Assembly (NCBI RefSeq): GCF_000344685.1
Contig: NW_006920421.1
Span: 575,858-639,857, forward strand
Origin: Gloeophyllum trabeum ATCC 11539
Lineage: Eukaryota; Basidiomycota; Agaricomycetes; Gloeophyllales; Gloeophyllaceae
DNA length: 64,000 bases
Direction of reading: 5' to 3'
The translations under genes were made by a program, and so were the position numbers. Positions 11,218-23,248 of the stretch are shown here, piece after piece (position 1 is the stretch's first letter; every line of letters starts with the position of its first letter). The notes beneath the pieces were generated by a model that had not been told where the DNA came from, made no database searches, and saw only the letters and a list, made by a program, of their open reading frames with translations.

Positions 11218-12019
11218 ATGCGAGTTCCCCCAGGAACAAACGTCTGTCAACGGTGCAAAAACGCGGGCAAGAATGCAAACGCTGACCGTACGTCGATCGA
11301 CGCCATGAATCTCTCGTTCGAACCTTACCTCCTTATGCTGCTACACAGAAAACGCGAGGACCTGATAAAACAGATCCAACGCCAAGCTACAGAGATTCAA
11401 CGCCTCATTGAGGACCTCGAAGCCTCCAACACCCCCCAGCGCTCAGAGGCGACCTCGCCCTCTGCCTCACAGGCCCCGATCTCCCCAAATTCGTCGCCCT
11501 TCCGCTCACCCTCCTCCGGCACCTACCCCGATTCGGAAGAGCGCCTGCGAGTGATTCATCTGGACATCCAGGAATGGATCGACACTGCTAGGGAGAATAC
11601 CGCTAAGTTTAATCGGGTGATCGAGCTCGTTCAGCTGGAGTAGGGCGAGGGGAAGAAACGGTAGCAGGATGAGGATGCGGAGGAGGGCCGGTATGCGATT
11701 GTAGAGAGACATGGCCGACGTAGAAGCTGCCGACGATGTCTCGGGAGGGGTTCCTTTCTGGTTTGATGGCCACATTGTCGCCGGATATTGAGGGGAAGGG
11801 AAAGGAGGATATTGACGAGGAGGGCTTGTCGAGCGCAGAAGAGCAAATGATTCCACAAGTCCATGAAGCCGATGCTAACGAAGAGACGGAACTCGGGTTG
11901 GTCAACAAGCACTCTTTCATGCCCAGTAAGTGGTACCTACCTGGCGCTGGATTCCCTATCCGATGGGTTACAAGATCCTGTGGTTGATACGAAAAGGATC
12001 TCGGCTGACACCCCGACGT
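11218..12019 (+). pseudogene. Broken Zn2Cys6-type transcription factor fragment
   Basis: Resembles basidiomycete binuclear-zinc regulators. Pieces seen in order: a half zinc cluster (VPPGTNVCQRCKNAGK), a coiled coil (KREDLIKQIQRQATEIQRLIEDLE), a Ser/Pro-rich linker, the segment DIQEWIDTAREN, and a later piece in another frame (GFLSGLMATLSP, then ELGLVNKHSFMP). These pieces lie in different frames. The expected RCEFPPG is broken at a C run near 11228, and GKECKR is broken near 11272, each by one base. No fungal-TF domain follows, because an assembly gap begins about 150 bases downstream. It could be a pseudogene or an intact gene damaged by contig-end errors. Confidence 0.5.
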
Positions 12020-12927
12020 GGGGGGGGGGGGGGGATAGGGATAGACACCCTTGAGGTGTCCCAGTTGTGTATGCTCATCGAGAGAACCGGAAAGCATCTC
12101 GCAGGGAAGACAAGACCCGCCTCTTTGGGAAGAGCCGCAAAACAGCTACGTCCAGCTCTCGCGCACAACNNNNNNNNNNNNNNNNNNNNNNNNNNNNNNN
12201 NNNNNNNNNNNNNNNNNNNNNNNNNNNNNNNNNNNNNNNNNNNNNNNNNNNNNNNNNNNNNNNNNNNNNNNNNNNNNNNNNNNNNNNNNNNNNNNNNNNN
12301 NNNNNNNNNNNNNNNNNNNNNNNNNNNNNNNNNNNNNNNNNNNNNNNNNNNNNNNNNNNNNNNNNNNNNNNNNNNNNNNNNNNNNNNNNNNNNNNNNNNN
12401 NNNNNNNNNNNNNNNNNNNNNNNNNNNNNNNNNNNNNNNNNNNNNNNNNNNNNNNNNNNNNNNNNNNNNNNNNNNNNNNNNNNNNNNNNNNNNNNNNNNN
12501 NNNNNNNNNNNNNNNNNNNNNNNNNNNNNNNNNNNNNNNNNNNNNNNNNNNNNNNNNNNNNNNNNNNNNNNNNNNNNNNNNNNNNNNNNNNNNNNNNNNN
12601 NNNNNNNNNNNNNNNNNNNNNNNNNNNNNNNNNNNNNNNNNNNNNNNNNNNNNNNNNNNNNNNNNNNNNNNNNNNNNNNNNNNNNNNNNNNNNNNNNNNN
12701 NNNNNNNNNNNNNNNNNNNNNNNNNNNNNNNNNNNNNNNNNNNNNNNNNNNNNNNNNNNNNNNNNGGGGGGGGGGGGGGGGGGGGGGGGGGGATAGGGAT
12801 AGACACCCTTGAGGTGTCCCAGTTGTGTATGCTCATCGAGAGAACCGGAAAGCATCTCGCAGGGAAGACAAGACCCGCCTCTTTGGGAAGAGCCGCAAAA
12901 CAGCTACGTCCAGCTCTCGCGCACAAC
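12020..12927. other. Assembly gap with identical flanks
   Basis: N bases occupy 12170-12765. The 135 bases at 12035-12169 are identical to 12793-12927, and each is preceded by a G run (15 G at 12020-12034; 27 G at 12766-12792). The simplest reading is two contigs that overlap here but were scaffolded with a gap. Frames that run through the N bases are meaningless. Confidence 0.9.
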
Positions 12928-13396
12928 ATTTAGAGCAGACATGATTCTTCTGCTTGCATCGATCAAGCTGCGACTCGACTGGAATCAACGTACGAGCTGC
13001 TTGAACTGCGGAGGCCAAATTTATGGGCACACCATGCTGGTTGTATTGTTTACGCGCCAGTGGACGGTAGGATTCGCATATATAAATACTATTCATGTTG
13101 AACCAGTCATAGCAAGAATCGCTACTTGGAAATTGTGGCGAGAATATGACTAAAAATCTGTTAAGACGACGATTCACTTCATGTTTTAGATCTGCATAGG
13201 TCATCTTTGACGGACGTGCCTTTGCCCGATGCACATGCTTTTCGGTTGTGAATTCTTTGTGCAGAACGTGCTCGCATTGATCTCCTTAGATGAATCGCTG
13301 GATATCCATTCCTTGGGCCTGTAACCTGACTGGCGCGGTTGCCACAGTAGTACAATATTTCATTGTTGACATTCGAGCACGCACGTTCCATGTGTA
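12928..13396. other. Intergenic, nothing recognised
   Basis: 469 bases downstream of the gap and of the JmjC gene stop. No frame with family motifs. The zinc-cluster regulator does not visibly continue here. Confidence 0.45.
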
Positions 13397-15179
13397 CTAC
13401 CGCAATCCGCAAGGTTCGCTTTCGCAGTATGAAACCTTCACCCTCTTGGACCCCTTCGTCCCGGACTCTTCTTTCTCTCCATCTCGCGCACCGTCATCCT
13501 TCCATTTCCTCTCAATAACACCCCCGAGATGATCGAACAGCGGCTGCATTTTGTAGACGCCTTCCCCTCCCTCCCCCGTCTCCTGATCGGGCGGGTAGAA
13601 CCAATAATTAAACGCCATATGCACGTCGGGCAGCGCACCCTCGCCCCTCGGCCTTTTCCCGTTTGAAACAGACTCGGCCTCGGCCGCTGGTGAGGGGGAG
13701 GGCAAGGAGGCAGAGGACACCTCGTGAATCCAGCTCGCGGGAAGGTAGAGCATTTCGCCCGGCTTGAGATACACCACGATCGGGTTCAGGGATTTCAAGC
13801 CCATGCCGACATCAGAACCAGCTCCGTCTTCTGCTGCATTCGAGCCAGAAGGGAGCCCGAGCTGCGCGTGCAGGGCCGACGCAGGGATGCGCGAGAAGGA
13901 TAGCGGCTCGCTGTTGCCATCTGCGCGCGCTTTGCCTTTGCCCTTGATACTCCCGGCTACGGACGCGGTGTCCGCGACGCTGCTAGTGTCGTCCATATTG
14001 TCTACGTTTCCGTCTGCTGCAACCTCGTCGCCACCGAGCATGTCCCCCAGCGCATCAAAGTCGTCCCGCATCCCTTCCCCACCGAACTCCAAGCCCTCAT
14101 CACCGATCGCGTCGAGGTACTTGTCCTCCGCGTCCACCAGCGCGGACTCAGCTGCCTCGAGTTCCTCCTCGAGCGGCGTCTTCTTCTTCCCGATTCCCTT
14201 CAATTTGAACTTACCACCCAACGCCCCTTTCGCCTTCTCAGCAGCCTTCTCCTTCTTCCTCTGTTTCTTCAGTCCTGCGACTACACCTTGCAGCCGCCTC
14301 ACTTCCCAGCCCCAGCGCTCGCGCTCACTTAATGCGTCGCTGCCCATCGCACCTTCGTAGCTGACTACGCCGTTCTCGTGTACCTGAGCATCAGAGCCGT
14401 AGAAGAATAGGTGCGGGTGCGCGGAGGGCGGGAAGAGGACGAAGCGCTTGTACCCGGCGAGGAGGACGTACAGGTTATCATGGTGGTCATGGTGCAAGCC
14501 CGACGATCGCGACTGCGTCCAGTCGATCTCGCCTTGAGTTGCACGGCGGTTTTGGGACCCTGAGGAAGGCGGGGGCTGGGAGCGGCCCAGCCACAGGTTA
14601 ACTTGGTGCGGGACAAGCGAGTGCAGGAGACTCGGGCGGAGGGGGAAGTCGTCCTTCAGGCATTTACACGGCGGCGGGCATGTGAACGGCTCAGGCAGGG
14701 TCTCCTCTCCACTTCCTTCCCCCTCCTCCTCGTCATCGTACTGCGTCGTCAAGTACATTTCGCACCCACTCTGCAGCTTCTCCAAGAACTCACCGAACGG
14801 CATTTTGATGCGTGGCAGGCCGCTCCCAAACCCACCGGTCCGTGTGTCGAGCCTTTCCACTTTGACTTCGACCTCGCCGGCCTTCGATCTCAGATATTCA
14901 AGATCTGTCCAATGCTGCGAGGCGCTCCATGATGCGTCTGTTAAGTGTGAGGTGAATACCGCTGGCTTGCGTTTGAGAACATGGGACGATAGGAAGTCCG
15001 AGGGAGGTATGCTGGGGGAAAGGCGGTCCAAAGTCGCCTTGGGCTCGGACGGTGCCCAACCTAAAGAATGGGCAATGTTAGGGGGCTAATCTTCGGTTAT
15101 TTTGCCCCTCGATGTATAGTAAAGGACTGGACTCGCCTGTGTATGAACTCGGACTACCAGTAGCAGTATTGTCCGTCAT
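13397..15179 (-). CDS. JmjC / cupin-8 domain protein
   Basis: Putative Fe(II)/2-oxoglutarate oxygenase (JMJD-type hydroxylase or demethylase); substrate unknown. Main exon 13397-15060 plus a short first exon 15158-15179, 561 residues. The start reads MTDNTATG and splices to WAPSEPKATLDRL. The first donor is ambiguous: GT at 15157 or GC (GCGAGT) further in; both keep the frame. The N-terminal FLSSHVLKRKPAVF is typical. The metal site is SSGLHHDHHDNLYVLL (HxD), followed by GYKRFVLFPP. The distal His lies about 220 residues later in YLPASWIHEVSS. The stretch between is a Lys-rich predicted coiled coil and acidic low-complexity insert, much longer than in JMJD7-type proteins. It is divergent from the Rai1-like gene. 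Confidence 0.85.
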
Positions 15180-15656
15180 TTTTTCGGTACCCTTATAGGA
15201 TCCAAGAGTCCTAGCCCTAGTGACTAGCAGGATTAGAATCACAATAATGGAATAAGCAATCAGCGGTAGGTTCTCGAGCGTTTACCTGCAATAAACGTTT
15301 GAGCAGGCCTATGCAGCCTCAAGTAGATGGTGCAGATTAAACTTCGCTTCGCCCGCTTAGTTTCTGTGACTCTCCTTCAGCCTTGTCCACGCTTCTGTTT
15401 CACGGTAAGGCCGTTCTTCCAGCGTATCCTGCCGATATTTATTCAGAAACGTGTGCTGTCTAGTGGTATTCACGGACTTGCCCTGATCGCTGAACGTGAG
15501 CCACGGGGAGGTGTGTAAGGCGGCATTTCTATGTTGCAAAGGCCCTTTCGGAGGTTTGTACATTGTTATAGTCAACTGTGCTACGTGTGTCTTCATTCTA
15601 CTTAGAGGAATGTGTTCGAAATGACCATGAGCTTGTCCCAGATTCACGTCTTACCC
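15180..15656. promoter_or_regulatory. Shared upstream region of JmjC and Rai1-like genes
   Basis: 477 bases between two divergent starts (15179 minus, 15657 plus), so it probably carries both promoters. I did not find a clear TATA box or a recognisable factor site. Confidence 0.5.
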
Positions 15657-17229
15657 ATGTCGAAACGGAGCGCACCAGAGGAGGACGGCCAACCGCTTAC
15701 CAAGAGGCTACGCAAAGATGAGACCTCCACACCGCTAGAGAGCACGCTTTCCTACCCATCTACGAGTATACCACCCAAGATATCCCCAGTCCCAATCCAA
15801 CAACCCACATCACTGTTGACCTTCTCGTACACACCCTCCCGCGAGCTCGTCTGGGATGACTCGGCGATGAAGTACTACGTCGACCCCCCGCCCGGAGCAG
15901 AGCTGTCGTATGGGTACGAGCGGTGGGTAAAGAAACCGGAGGAGCGCGGGCGCATCGATAGCTTGCTCAGGGCATGGTCGAAAGCACGCATGCCGGGGAT
16001 TGGGTTGGTCTCGTGGAGGGGCGTCATGACCAAGTGAGTGTTCAAGAGCAGAAGTACAAAGTGTAAGGCACTGATAGCGGCGGGAGGGAGAATATTGACA
16101 GCGCCGTATGAAGAGCGGGACAGCTGGGATCTGAACGTCATGTGCGTGAACGGAACCCTGTATCTTGAAGAACATTCCTCGGATGCGCGGTTAAAGGAGA
16201 AGTAAGCATATAACATCTATGGTTATGATACATCTCCCTGAAGTTGTTCTTACGCAGGGATGACATGAACCCCCGCCAGCGAATGCAAACCTACTACGGC
16301 TACGCCTTCGAGTCCTGGTGCACATCCTCGAGTCCCGACCGGCCGGAGTCATTACCAGGACACCGAGCGGGCTGGGGCGGGGACGTCGACACCAACGTCC
16401 AGTGGTGCAACGTCATCAAAACGAAATTGGGCGACGTCCGGATGGTCATCGGCGGGGAAGTAGATTGCATACGGGGTCTGCTTTGTTTTCCAGCGTGAGG
16501 TTGCAGTAAGCTAACGCAGAACAATATAGGTAGGAAGGATGGCAAGCATGACGCCTTCGTGGAGCTCAAGACGTCCCTAGCCATCAGGGACCAACGGGAC
16601 GAAGCCCGCTTTGAGAAGTACGTCGAATATACTTCATCATGCCCGCCCGCGCCTAACCGTGATCTCCTCAGGAAACTGCTCAAATTCTACTTCCAGTCCT
16701 TCCTCCTCGGGGTGCCTGTAAGGTCTTCGGACCATCACCCCCTCATTCCTATAATAACACCACTTCTCCGCAGGAAATCATCGTCGGCTTCCGCACACCC
16801 TCCGGCCGCCTAACGACAATACAGACCTTCAAGACGGTCCAACTCCCGCGCCTCGTGCGCGGCAAGCCAGGCGCGTGGGACCCGCAGCTCTGCCTCGACT
16901 GGGGGCGACGGTTCCTCACGTTCCTCAAGAGCACCGTCCAAACGGACCCTAACACGCCTGAAGAGAATAAAAGGGTGTGGCGGGTGCGATTCACGCCGGG
17001 GAAGGGCGTGAGCGTGCGGCTACTGGACGAGGAGGGCGTGAGGGATGTGGAAGGAGGGGAGGAGAGGGTAGGCTTCTTGCCGAATTGGTTTTGGGAAGAG
17101 GAAATGGGGAGAAAGGAGGGGGATAAGGAAGAGCCGCGTGCAAGTGAGCAGGGCAAGCGTGACGAAGCTGAGCCTCCTGTAAAGCTGGACACTACGCGTA
17201 CACAGCTTCCGCTTGGGTGGACAATATGA
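15657..17229 (+). CDS. RAI1: Rai1/DXO decapping nuclease
   Basis: Removes incomplete or NAD caps from RNA and, in yeast, supports the nuclear 5'-3' exonuclease Rat1. Exons: 15657-16033, 16091-16201, 16258-16475, 16530-16617, 16672-16717, 16774-17229; all join in frame to 431 residues. Family motifs in order: GYERWVKK, WRGVMTKILTAPYE, WDLNVMCVNGTLYLEEH, the metal-site GGEVDCIRG, FVELKTS, and KFYFQSFLLGVPEIIVGFRTP. The start MSKRSAPEEDGQ precedes a short basic stretch (KRLRK) that may be a nuclear signal. Length is usual for fungal Rai1. An upstream ATG at 15621 would add a few residues. Confidence 0.94.
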
Positions 17230-17584
17230 CCTGTTTCTGGTGCAACTTATCGCTGCAGGGGGCTGAATCGGCTAAGAGTAGGGGATAGGTGAGCTCAGGT
17301 AGCTCGAAAGTGAACAGTGTAATGTCAAGCTGTCAATCACACCAGTTGTGTCTGCAAATGCGACTCGAGGCATACTGTATTGCATAGGTGTGCTACTCTA
17401 GAAATTATTCCATATCTGATTGTACTCTCATGGTAGGTAAGTCATAGCTGCAGCAGTCCAAGAGATCTCCGCGAACACCGCCAAACAAGCGAACGAGACA
17501 CAGGTGAATGCAAGGATCGAAAGTTAAGTTATTGAACGGACGAAGAAATGATCCGAGCCGTCTCTTGGGCCGCTGGGCCGCGAA
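17230..17584. other. Intergenic, convergent ends
   Basis: 355 bases between the Rai1-like stop and the stop of the 932-residue minus-strand gene. Contains AT-rich stretches suitable for 3' ends. Nothing else seen. Confidence 0.5.
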
Positions 17585-20500
17585 TCAGGCATAAGCTGAT
17601 CGCACCGAGCCGTTCAGGATGTTGTGCTTCGTCAAGACGGGAGAGAGCTAAGGATGGACTTAGTCAGCCTTCGTGTAATCGACATCAGAACAGGGTGACT
17701 CACATGAATGCTGCTGCCGTTGGTGACGGTGGTGCCGTTCGTGACAGGCTCGACGGGGGAGGTGTGGTAGTAGGTCTCGAAGACGACATCGCCGTTGCTG
17801 TTCATCACCGGCGAGGCGAGCGTGAAGCTGCCCGCGCGCGGGACGGCCGTCTGCCAGGGGCCCGTGAACGCCTTGCGGAACTCGTCCTCCCACTCGGCGA
17901 AGCTGACGCTGGAGATGACCTTGAGCTTGAGGTCCTCGCCGAGCGCGCGCGTGCGCGGGTCGTTCGACGAGAAGACTTTGGGCAGCGAGCCGTCCCACCG
18001 CACCTGGAGGGAGCCGTTCTCCATGTGGAAGTATAGGCTTGGCGACCAGGTGGCGCGGGCCTCCATACTAGAGAGACATGATTGTCAGTCTCCGATGTAT
18101 TCGTGGCAATGAGTTAGGGTCTACCTGTGGGAGACCCCGTCCTTGGGAATGCTCTTGATGCTCATCGTACCGGCCATCTTGATGTTGGGCGTACCGATCT
18201 CAATGAAGAGCTGGTTCACGATCTCGCCTGCAGACACCAATGAGATTTGCTGGTAAAGCCGGGACGCGGAGACTTACAAGAGATGTCATACGTCTCCGTG
18301 ATCTTCTCCTGCTTGCGGAGCGTCCACTCGCAGTACAGGTTGTTGGCAGCGTCGATCTTGAACGTGAGGGTACGGCCATCGGGAGCGTCCACGAGGGTCG
18401 AGAGAGCCTGCGTCCAGAGGTTGCCGCCAGCTTCAGGGAAGGCGATCTTGGCAAGCTTATCGTTGATGCGGCTGAACAGACGAAGGATGTGGTCCTCCAA
18501 GAAGCACTTCCGCGAAACGTACAGGGAGTTCTTGTTCGCGCCATCGAAGACGAGCTCGTACAAGACCTTCACAGGGTCGATGGGGAACTGCCTGTGGTTG
18601 CACATGCCGACGACGATGAGGGTAGGCTCGACGCTGGCGGGGACCTTGTCGAAGTTGTGGCGGTTGACATCTACCTTGGAGTACGTGAAGCCCTTGACGG
18701 TCGTGAGGATGTAGTCTGCCGGAGTCGCGTTGGCCTTGTAGACGGGCGTGGTGACGAGGATGTGCTGGCCGTTCTCGACGAGCTGCTTGGAGAAGTTGCT
18801 CCAGATGACGTTCAAGTAACCTCCAATGGTCTGGAGGTCCGCATCGTTGGCGAAAGACAGCACCTCTCCGATGTTCGACAGCTCCAAGACGAACTCGGCA
18901 CCTAAGCGTTACAGTTGGAACAAATTCTCGATTGGCAATAGTAAGTGACTCACGGTCGAGGTCCAAGCAGAGGTGATGGAGGATCGTGTCAGGGATGTGG
19001 AACTTGAACGCAGACGTGGGAGAAAGCTTGCTCCAAACCTCCTCGTCGGACGTCTTGAGGGGCACCTCAAAGGCCAGTGACACGTCCTTGAACACGAAGG
19101 GGCTGCCAAGGTCGTCAAGGTCAAATTCCGAAGCAAGCGGTGAGAGGTTGGATGGCCCATACCTGGTCAGCGAAGACCCACTGAGCTCCTTAGGCACAAC
19201 CCAGATCAGCGCCTTATTGTCCGACAGCAGGCGAATGCGGAGCGGCGCGAAGTGCGCGTGGAACGTGCGCCCGTCAGGCGCGCGGTGCGTCCAGGTGTAG
19301 GTCCCGCGGGTGTCCGTCTGGTGCAGAGTTTGCAGCTGTTGAATGAGGGAGTAGCGGTCGAGGACCTGGACGTAATCGAACGAGTGCACATGGGGAGTGC
19401 TGATGAGCCCGAGGCGGTTGACGTCCTTGGCGACGATACCACCGTAGATCTCGGAGTCGAAGTGCGGGACGGTGTCGTCGATGCCGGCCATGACCTTCAG
19501 GATGACGTCGTTGCAGATGATGGCATACTTCTCGAGGAAGTTGACCAGGCGGTCCCGGCGATGGTGCAGGACGGGGTCGAAGCAGCTGAGGAGGCGCGAG
19601 TTGAACTCTTCGAGAGCGAAGAAGAGCTCGTTATTGAGGTGAGGGCGGACGCCGACCTTGATGGTGAAGGTGCCATCAATGCGGTCGATGACATTCCTGT
19701 AGCAGGATTAGTGAATGGAACATTTGACACCAAATGCTGCATACCAGGAGATGCCGCGCTTGTCATACAGAACACCCTCAGTGACAGTGATACGAAGGAA
19801 CACGCTGCCGCTGGAGATCGAAAGCTCGGGGATACCGAACTTGACATGCAGACGGGTGTCGAATTCTTCGTTGGAGTACTCCGAGAGGCAGATACACTCG
19901 GGGTTGACTTTTGTGTGCGAACGGGAGGCGTTTAAAGCAACCAAAGAAGCCTTGAACCACGCAAGGCGCAGACGAGAGTTGATGGGGCGGACGTCCAGCT
20001 CGGGAAGGGGCGTAGGGACGCGGACCGCGGGGGAACGAGGGGTAAGGGGGAAGGTCTTCTTGAAGTACTGGAGCGTGTACAACAAGTTGTGGCCTTCGTC
20101 CTGCAGATACTTGAAGTACTGAGCGAAGTAGAACCGCAGGGGCTCGTTAAGAGGTGAAACAACAGAAGCGCCTAGGCAGGGGAAAGGATGAGAATGCGCA
20201 ACATGCGAAGCAAACAAACGACTTGCCGTAGAGATCGAGGATCACGACGTTAATGGTGTGGAGACCTTGCTCCCCGGGAACATAACCCGCTTGGCGAGAC
20301 TCAAAGTTGACGTCCAAATCTACATGAATAAAGTCCACCGACACATTCCGCCTGTGGCATGCGTTAACAAACGTTAAGGTTTCGTAAATGACAATGGCAC
20401 TTACCCAGACCGAAGCAGCTTGTACTCGGGGTTGTAGTAGCTGTCCTGGTTTACTCGCAGGCGCAGACGGAGCTTCGAGGGGGTGATGAACTCGACGACC

Positions 20501-20754
20501 TCGGGGGTGTCGAAGCGGAAGAAGGCAGTGGCATCCTCGGTCGTCGTGCCACCACCAATCAAGTAGTAGTATTCGGCGAGAGCAACCTGACCGCGAGCGA
20601 CCTCATCCACCTTCAGCTGAGGACCAAGGCGTGCGATAGCCTTCTGTGCATTTTTGTGCAGCGCATCGAGCTGAGCGTTGATGTAACGCGTGTTGTACTC
20701 GGCCTGGTGGTCGGGGTCAATTTTGGTGATGGTGAGGACGGGGCTGAAGTTCAT
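17585..20754 (-). CDS. Conserved-looking protein of unknown function, 932 residues
   Basis: I do not recognise the family. Eight exons join in frame: 20405-20754, 20227-20351, 19745-20171, 18954-19696, 18278-18901, 18125-18227, 17704-18067, 17585-17647. The intron 20172-20226 has a GC donor (GCAAGT); splicing it gives ILDLYGASVVSPLNEPL. The protein starts MNFSPVLTITKIDPDHQAEYN. It is balanced in composition, with few disordered runs, no signal peptide and no membrane helix. Many alternating hydrophobic segments with repeated phrases such as FTIKVGVRPHLN, FVFKDVSLAFEVPL and YILTTVKGFTYSKVD suggest a large beta-rich soluble protein. The clean coding frames across seven introns argue for a real gene under selection. 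Confidence 0.82.
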
Positions 20755-23248
20755 ATTTTATACAGAGAGAACAGCGATGTCAAGTCAGTGAAGGAGAGGG
20801 TGCCAGATGCCAGTCGGGCGAATGTCCTGACCGCCAGCGAGGCACTCTGGCTTTTAAGTGCGGAAGAATATCCACGCTCGGGATTGTGGACAATACACGA
20901 GATTGGATCTGATACATGACGAGATCCAAGATCGACATTCGAGACTCGCGTAGGTTCTGCCAGCGGTGCCACAGACCTAGCGAGCTTCCATGCCATATGC
21001 CAGAATCGCTGCGGGGGGGCGAACCGCGACGAACTGGTGCTAAGCGGACGAATCGGCCTGCGACGTCGTCCGACAGCGTTCGCACTGGGTCGTATTGTTC
21101 GACGTAATGGAGGCTTATGGAGTGGCGCCCACAACGCCTATGGTGGCTACGCCACGTATTCGAGAACTGATTCCGCGATATCTTCAACCTCCGATGACGG
21201 GTCGTCAGGTACGTTGACAAGTGCCAGAATAATTGATGCCTGGGACCGCCTGGATTGAGCACTGTCCGCACAAAGGGGAAGGCGCGTCAGGCGTAGACGC
21301 GGTATGTCAGAATCTTCGGTATGTCTTCTTTGATCCTTTGTCTGGGTACAAAGGCACAGCCAGAGCAAGTTGGACAGCACCGATTGGACTTCCAAGAATA
21401 AAGAGGACGACGCGAGCATATGATCAACAAATAGACCCACGAAGCGCGGGGTTCAGTCAGCACCGACATATGAGCCAGTTCGCCAGGAAATCGTTGGTGG
21501 CCAGGTACGCAGCCCCGGTTACTATGCAATCGAGGTCCCGAAATGCCAAGGGTGCCGCCGCAGAGGTGTAACCGAATCGTACCAGTGTCCTGTTTAATCG
21601 GGTGACAGAATGTACCTATGTACCTTGACTTTATGTGACATATTGCCTAAGAAACAATGTGCGTCTCTTCTGAATACACAGGAAGATGGAGGATCGACAT
21701 AGAAATGCAAGACATTGGTGTGGCCATCGGTGTGTCCGACACTGTCGGCCGGCATGGCAATTCCCGACCAGGGGCCCTGCTCTCAACGTCTAGAAACGTC
21801 GGGTGCCCGAGGCCGGTGTGGCGTGACTGGCCGGGTTTCTACCTTCACTGGTGACGGTATTGCTACCACTTGCTACCATCACGATACAGCGGGCAGTTGG
21901 CCTCGAAACGCAGTAAGCGGAAGAAGATCATGGACAAACGGAGCAGACTGTCTCCTTCGACGTTGACCAACGAGGCAGTCGGATTTCCATTGTCGTCGTA
22001 ATCTTCGTTCGAGCTGCACACTTTTGATGGTGCATCAATTGTGGCACTTGGTTCGTTGTCCTCGGTTCATCAGGAGCCCAGCGAACCTTAGCTGGCTCGG
22101 AAGTGCGTAAGTTGTCATTCTTTGCCCCGTTTTTTACCAGACCGATAGGTCCCACTGTGAGCTACACTATCTCCTTCATACCCTTTCCCCCCTGCAAACC
22201 TTGCGTGCAGACGGGCATTATCGAGCCCAAAGATCTACAATATGAGTGCCCTTCTCTGTGAATGTGCTGTGTTCAAGAAAGCGGGCATATTGAAGCCCAA
22301 TCCAGATGGACTCAGTCGGCGTCGTTTTGATACCGCTGCCTCCTGCCTTTCACAGTTCGTCATTCAGTGAGGCAATATATATTCTGTTCATTCGCTTAAC
22401 TGACTCCGCGCCTAACTTGCTCAAGCACTCGCAGGTCCTATAACCGTATTAAGCCCCAAAATAGCTGCACTCCCTTGATCTGGCAAATGCCTCCCTCTCG
22501 ATGGCTCTCACTATCAGCTGCTATCCAGCTGGTGCGTATTCTCATGATTCGGTTTGTATGCTCGTATGGCAAGGTGAGATAAAGAACCATACTGACCTCC
22601 TTCCCGCTTCTCACGCTGTGCCTCCTGGTGTATATGAGCTATTAAAGCTGTCGCGGCTTTTGATCATTACCGAACGGCACTTGAGATACCGCCGGGAGTC
22701 TTCATTGGACAGATGTGACATCCTATGCAGCTGCAGCCCGTCGCGATCGGGACAGAGACAGGCTCTCGCCGCCAGGAAGGGCTATAGCTAGCTAGGTTGT
22801 CCGCCTCGCCTATAGCTAGCCCTCGCTGTAGGTGTCAACGTCCTCGTCTACGTTGGATAGCCAGATTTATGGTACGCGCCCCTGGCTCCCGCTCCTGCTT
22901 CATCCCGAGCCCCGGTGGTACCCGCATGTCACAGGCGAGACGGGCATTCCTCCTGGTGACGACGCACTACAAGGCACTAGCATCTATCTTCAAGCCTGTA
23001 AAGCTTGCTCAAGTGCTTCAGAATGCCACATTCTTGCGTCCCATGTCTCCAGAAAGTGATTCGCAAGGTAAGATACATTCAATGGGCCGCAGGTGATCAC
23101 GGACGGATCTCCACTGAGGGCATACAGTATGGACGACACGAGCAAGGGGAAGTCGCATTATACAAACCAGAACCTTTGTTTAAATAGTGCCGTGATCAAA
23201 TCCCTGAATAATGATACCACGATTACAACACAGCTTTCTATACGGACC
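20755..23248. other. Long gene-poor stretch
   Basis: About 2.5 kb between the 932-residue gene and the next minus-strand gene. Only short frames. Possible exon fragments near 22501 (ATG followed by a GTGCGT donor) and 22830-23060 could not be joined into a protein with known motifs. No terminal inverted repeats or RNA genes noticed. Confidence 0.45.

Noticed and set aside
11930..12933. Long open frames of about 290 codons on both strands across the gap
   Set aside because: They consist mostly of N bases and flanking duplicates, so they carry no coding evidence.
20749..20760. TATAAAA immediately upstream of the 932-residue gene start on the minus strand
   Set aside because: It touches the ATG, too close to act as a TATA box for this start.
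22501..23060. Possible small spliced gene
   Set aside because: A start codon with a splice donor and some open pieces exist, but no joins gave a protein with recognisable or consistent features.
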